Assembly: GCA_943325425.2 (NCBI GenBank)
Contig: CALPPJ020000071.1
Span: forward strand, 1-6,717
DNA length: 6,717 nt
Reading direction: 5' to 3'
From: Bifidobacterium breve
Lineage (GTDB): Bacteria; Actinomycetota; Acidimicrobiia; Acidimicrobiales; Ilumatobacteraceae
Shown: positions 4,618 to 6,717 of the stretch, piece after piece
Numbering within the stretch: the first letter of the stretch is position 1
How the letters are laid out: every line of letters begins with the position of its first letter
Notes under the pieces: model-generated
Told to the model about the DNA's origin: nothing
Databases searched by the model: none
What the model saw: only the letters and a program-made list of their open reading frames with translations
Translations under genes and position numbers: made by a program

Positions 4618-6717
4618 GACTGTTCAGCACCCTCAATATCTTCGGCAATTAACGGCGACAAGGCGCTATACAAGTCTTCACGCGAGAATGGTTTAGCCAA
4701 AGTCCGCTCGCCTTGCTCTTGCAATTCTTTCATACTCGCCGAGTAACCAGTCATAAAGATCACCGCAAGGTCGGGCACGATTGCAACCGCTAGACGAGCC
4801 AACTGAATACCGTCCATCTCTTCACCAAAGTTTGCATCCGAAACCAACACATCTGGTTCAAATGTTTCAATGAGTTCAAGTGCAGCTTTGGGAGACGTTT
4901 CAAAACGAGCATCGACCCCCATATCAATCAACCACGAAGCCACCATTTCGGCGAGTGACTGTTCGTCGTCGGCCACCACGACTCGGCGACCCGAACGTCG
5001 TTGCACCGCCCGCTCATCGGTCGCGACCGATCCAGTATGTATCGGCAAGCTCAGGGTCACGGTCGTACCAACTCCGAGACGACTCTCTAAGTACGCCGTG
5101 CCGCCACTTTGTTTAGCGAATGCATACACCGTGGCGAGACCAAGACCGGTTCCACTGCCGGCCCGTTTCGTTGTGAAGAACGGTTCAAAAGCGCGAGCAA
5201 CTACATCGGCTGGCATACCTTTGCCATCGTCGGCCACCGAGAGTTCTAACGTTTGAGTTTCTGGCACCTGTCGTGCCGAGATCTTCAAGGTTCCCGTCGG
5301 ACCCATTGCATCACGTGAGTTGAACGTGAGATTCAAAATGCAACTTGACAAGCGACCCGCATCAACCATGAGCTGCACATTGGGATCTGAAATATCAACT
5401 TCAACTTGTCGTCCCGCGCCAAGTGCTTGCTTCATAAGCGGCAAGAGTCCTTTCACTAAATCAGACAGGGTCACCGCGCTCTCTTCAAGCGGTTGACTTC
5501 GCGCCACTGCAAGTAAAGACTTCGTGATTTCGGCACCACGTTCAACAGCCGACATTGAGCGTGACACGAACGTCGACAATTTCTCATCGTTCGCAATCGT
5601 CTCGTTCATTGCCATCAACTGCAGGTTTCCTAGTGTTACGAAAAGTAAATTGTTGAAGTCATGGGCCAGTCCGCCGGCCAAAGCACCTAGTGATTCCATC
5701 CGTTCAGATTGTGAAGAACGCATCGCCAAACTGCGGCGTTCAGTTGAATCGGTCGCATGCAAAAAGCCCACGCGGTCGTTCGACATTCCGTGAATCGGGT
5801 ACGCCTCAATTTCGACAATGCGCATTGAACTATCAAGATCGTCTTCACCTAGTTCTGCGCGGGCAACTTCACCGTCTAGGGCTTGTTGCAAAGCATCAAT
5901 CACCAGACGGGCTCGACCCGAATCGTGAGTGAGCCCAAAAATCGCGGTGACATCAAGTCCGGGAATTGCGCCGGGGAATTCATCACGAACTTCTTGGTTC
6001 GCCGCTAACACCTTGAGTGATTCGTCGAAGACAACAGATTTCCCAGGCGTGGCATCTAGCGCTGCTTCGAGCAACAACTCTCGACGACGCCGTTCGAGGA
6101 ATAGCCGATGCTGAGCATTCGCCCCTTGCAAGAGAACTATAAGCATCGCCAAACCGAAGAGAATTTCAATACCCAACACCAGAACAGTAGAGCGAGTCTC
6201 AACACCGAAATTCGCCATCGGACTTGCGATAAACCGCAGGCGCAGATCGCTAATGACGCCATCACTTGAAGAAGTCTGCGAAGGTTCTGACTTGTTGTCG
6301 CCCTCAACCCAGAGCGATGTTGAAATCTCGTTGTTTGCGATGTCAGCAATTTCAATTTGCACATCGTCAACGAGTCCACTGAACGCGGCCATTCCCGAAT
6401 GCAAGAGTTCGGGGATTGAATACGACACGACGACGAATTGTTGAGACGGAGACTCTTTTACCGAAAGGGCGAAGTAGATATTCGGCTCAAAGGTTGAAGT
6501 GGACAACGCAATATCTTCAATCCCGAGTAACTGCACTTCGTTGTTTTGTGTTGAATCAAGTATTGCCCCATCAAATTTACCGACGGCGGTTTTGAACGAG
6601 CTCACACTTGGCGCTTCAAGCCGACTCAACGCCTGGTCAACGGATAAGGAACCATCTGCTTCAACGCTGACAAGCGCGGCAATCGAGATTTCTTCTTGAC
6701 CAAGAACCAATGTTTGT
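4614..6717 (-). CDS. Hybrid sensor histidine kinase (extracytoplasmic sensor, TM, PAS-like, HisKA, HATPase, REC), N terminus beyond window
   Basis: The frame is open to the right edge, so the gene is partial. Numbering is from the TTG at 6710, the first in-window initiator but probably not the true start. Residues 1-173 look extracytoplasmic, perhaps CHASE-like (low certainty); 174-196 is a membrane segment followed by a basic stretch (RRRRE). Residues about 213-325 resemble a PAS domain ending in HATDSTERR. Residues about 335-405 are the dimerisation domain with GGLAHDFNNLL; H350 is the phospho-histidine. The ATPase domain (about 445-557) has N464 (NSRDAM), DDGKGMP (494-500), FEPFFTTK (508-515) and GTGLGL (520-525). 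Residues 575-690 are a C-terminal receiver with D581/D582, phospho-acceptor D625, T654 and K673. A second N-terminal membrane segment is expected outside the window. The pair would form a relay H350 to D625, and possibly to D54 of the coupled REC-EAL protein; no Hpt domain is seen here to carry the transfer. Confidence 0.92.
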   Translation of the reverse strand, partial: QTLVLGQEEISIAALVSVEADGSLSVDQALSRLEAPSVSSFKTAVGKFDGAILDSTQNNEVQLLGIEDIALSTSTFEPNIYFALSVKESPSQQFVVVSYSIPELLHSGMAAFSGLVDDVQIEIADIANNEISTSLWVEGDNKSEPSQTSSSDGVISDLRLRFIASPMANFGVETRSTVLVLGIEILFGLAMLIVLLQGANAQHRLFLERRRRELLLEAALDATPGKSVVFDESLKVLAANQEVRDEFPGAIPGLDVTAIFGLTHDSGRARLVIDALQQALDGEVARAELGEDDLDSSMRIVEIEAYPIHGMSNDRVGFLHATDSTERRSLAMRSSQSERMESLGALAGGLAHDFNNLLFVTLGNLQLMAMNETIANDEKLSTFVSRSMSAVERGAEITKSLLAVARSQPLEESAVTLSDLVKGLLPLMKQALGAGRQVEVDISDPNVQLMVDAGRLSSCILNLTFNSRDAMGPTGTLKISARQVPETQTLELSVADDGKGMPADVVARAFEPFFTTKRAGSGTGLGLATVYAFAKQSGGTAYLESRLGVGTTVTLSLPIHTGSVATDERAVQRRSGRRVVVADDEQSLAEMVASWLIDMGVDARFETSPKAALELIETFEPDVLVSDANFGEEMDGIQLARLAVAIVPDLAVIFMTGYSASMKELQEQGERTLAKPFSREDLYSALSPLIAEDIEGAEQS

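Noticed and set aside
4199..4696. 165-codon plus-strand open frame across the kinase/phosphodiesterase junction
   Set aside because: It is antisense to the REC domains of two well-supported genes, low in complexity (Ser/Thr-rich) and has no domain pattern.
6708..6710. TTG as the true start of the hybrid kinase
   Set aside because: The frame continues open to the window edge, and a sensor with one membrane segment at 174-196 would normally have another N-terminal one, so the gene is partial.
1..6717. tRNA or rRNA genes, CRISPR arrays, riboswitches, insertion sequences, phage genes
   Set aside because: None of their signatures was seen. Every stretch longer than 124 bases is covered by a supported coding gene.

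Overview
The window looks like chromosomal DNA of an actinobacterium of moderate GC content, plausibly Acidimicrobiia-like. The pointers are a DevR/DosR-type response regulator, a DevS-type kinase, DosR-type operators, promoters that appear to start transcription on an ATG, and a membrane-anchored multicopper oxidase of a kind I associate with actinobacteria. The taxonomic assignment is inference; no rRNA or other marker gene is present.

Layout. At the left edge (1-138, minus) is the N-terminal third of a NarL/LuxR-type response regulator. Diverging from it is a cytosolic PAS / HisKA_3 / HATPase kinase (263-1309, plus), so the two probably form a two-component pair sharing the 124-base gap. 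A 95-base gap follows, then a 451-residue copper protein (1405-2760, plus) that joins an N-terminal blue-copper (cupredoxin) domain to a two-domain, laccase-like multicopper oxidase. Next is a TetR-family regulator (2809-3414, plus). The right half runs the other way: a hybrid sensor kinase whose N terminus lies beyond the right edge (4614-6717, minus) overlaps by four bases a REC-EAL c-di-GMP phosphodiesterase resembling RocR (3430-4617, minus). The two blocks converge with only 15 bases between stop codons.

How the genes may work together. The main result is in the gaps. The oxidase promoter carries GGGACTTAGGTCCC (1333-1346), 13/14 to the core of the mycobacterial DosR/DevR operator (GGGACTWWAGTCCC). 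The gap between regulator and kinase carries a weaker copy, GGGACCATAGTCAC (174-187, 12/14). The regulator's visible 46 residues resemble DevR. This suggests a compact DosRS-like circuit that regulates itself and drives a copper oxidase. Both boxes sit about 43-46 bases upstream of the predicted transcript starts, the usual place for an activator next to -35. The right-hand pair would be a separate circuit: an extracytoplasmic signal passing through a phosphorelay to c-di-GMP breakdown.

No RNA genes, mobile elements, CRISPR arrays or gene-free stretches over 300 bases were seen. The longest gap is the 124-base divergent promoter region (139-262).
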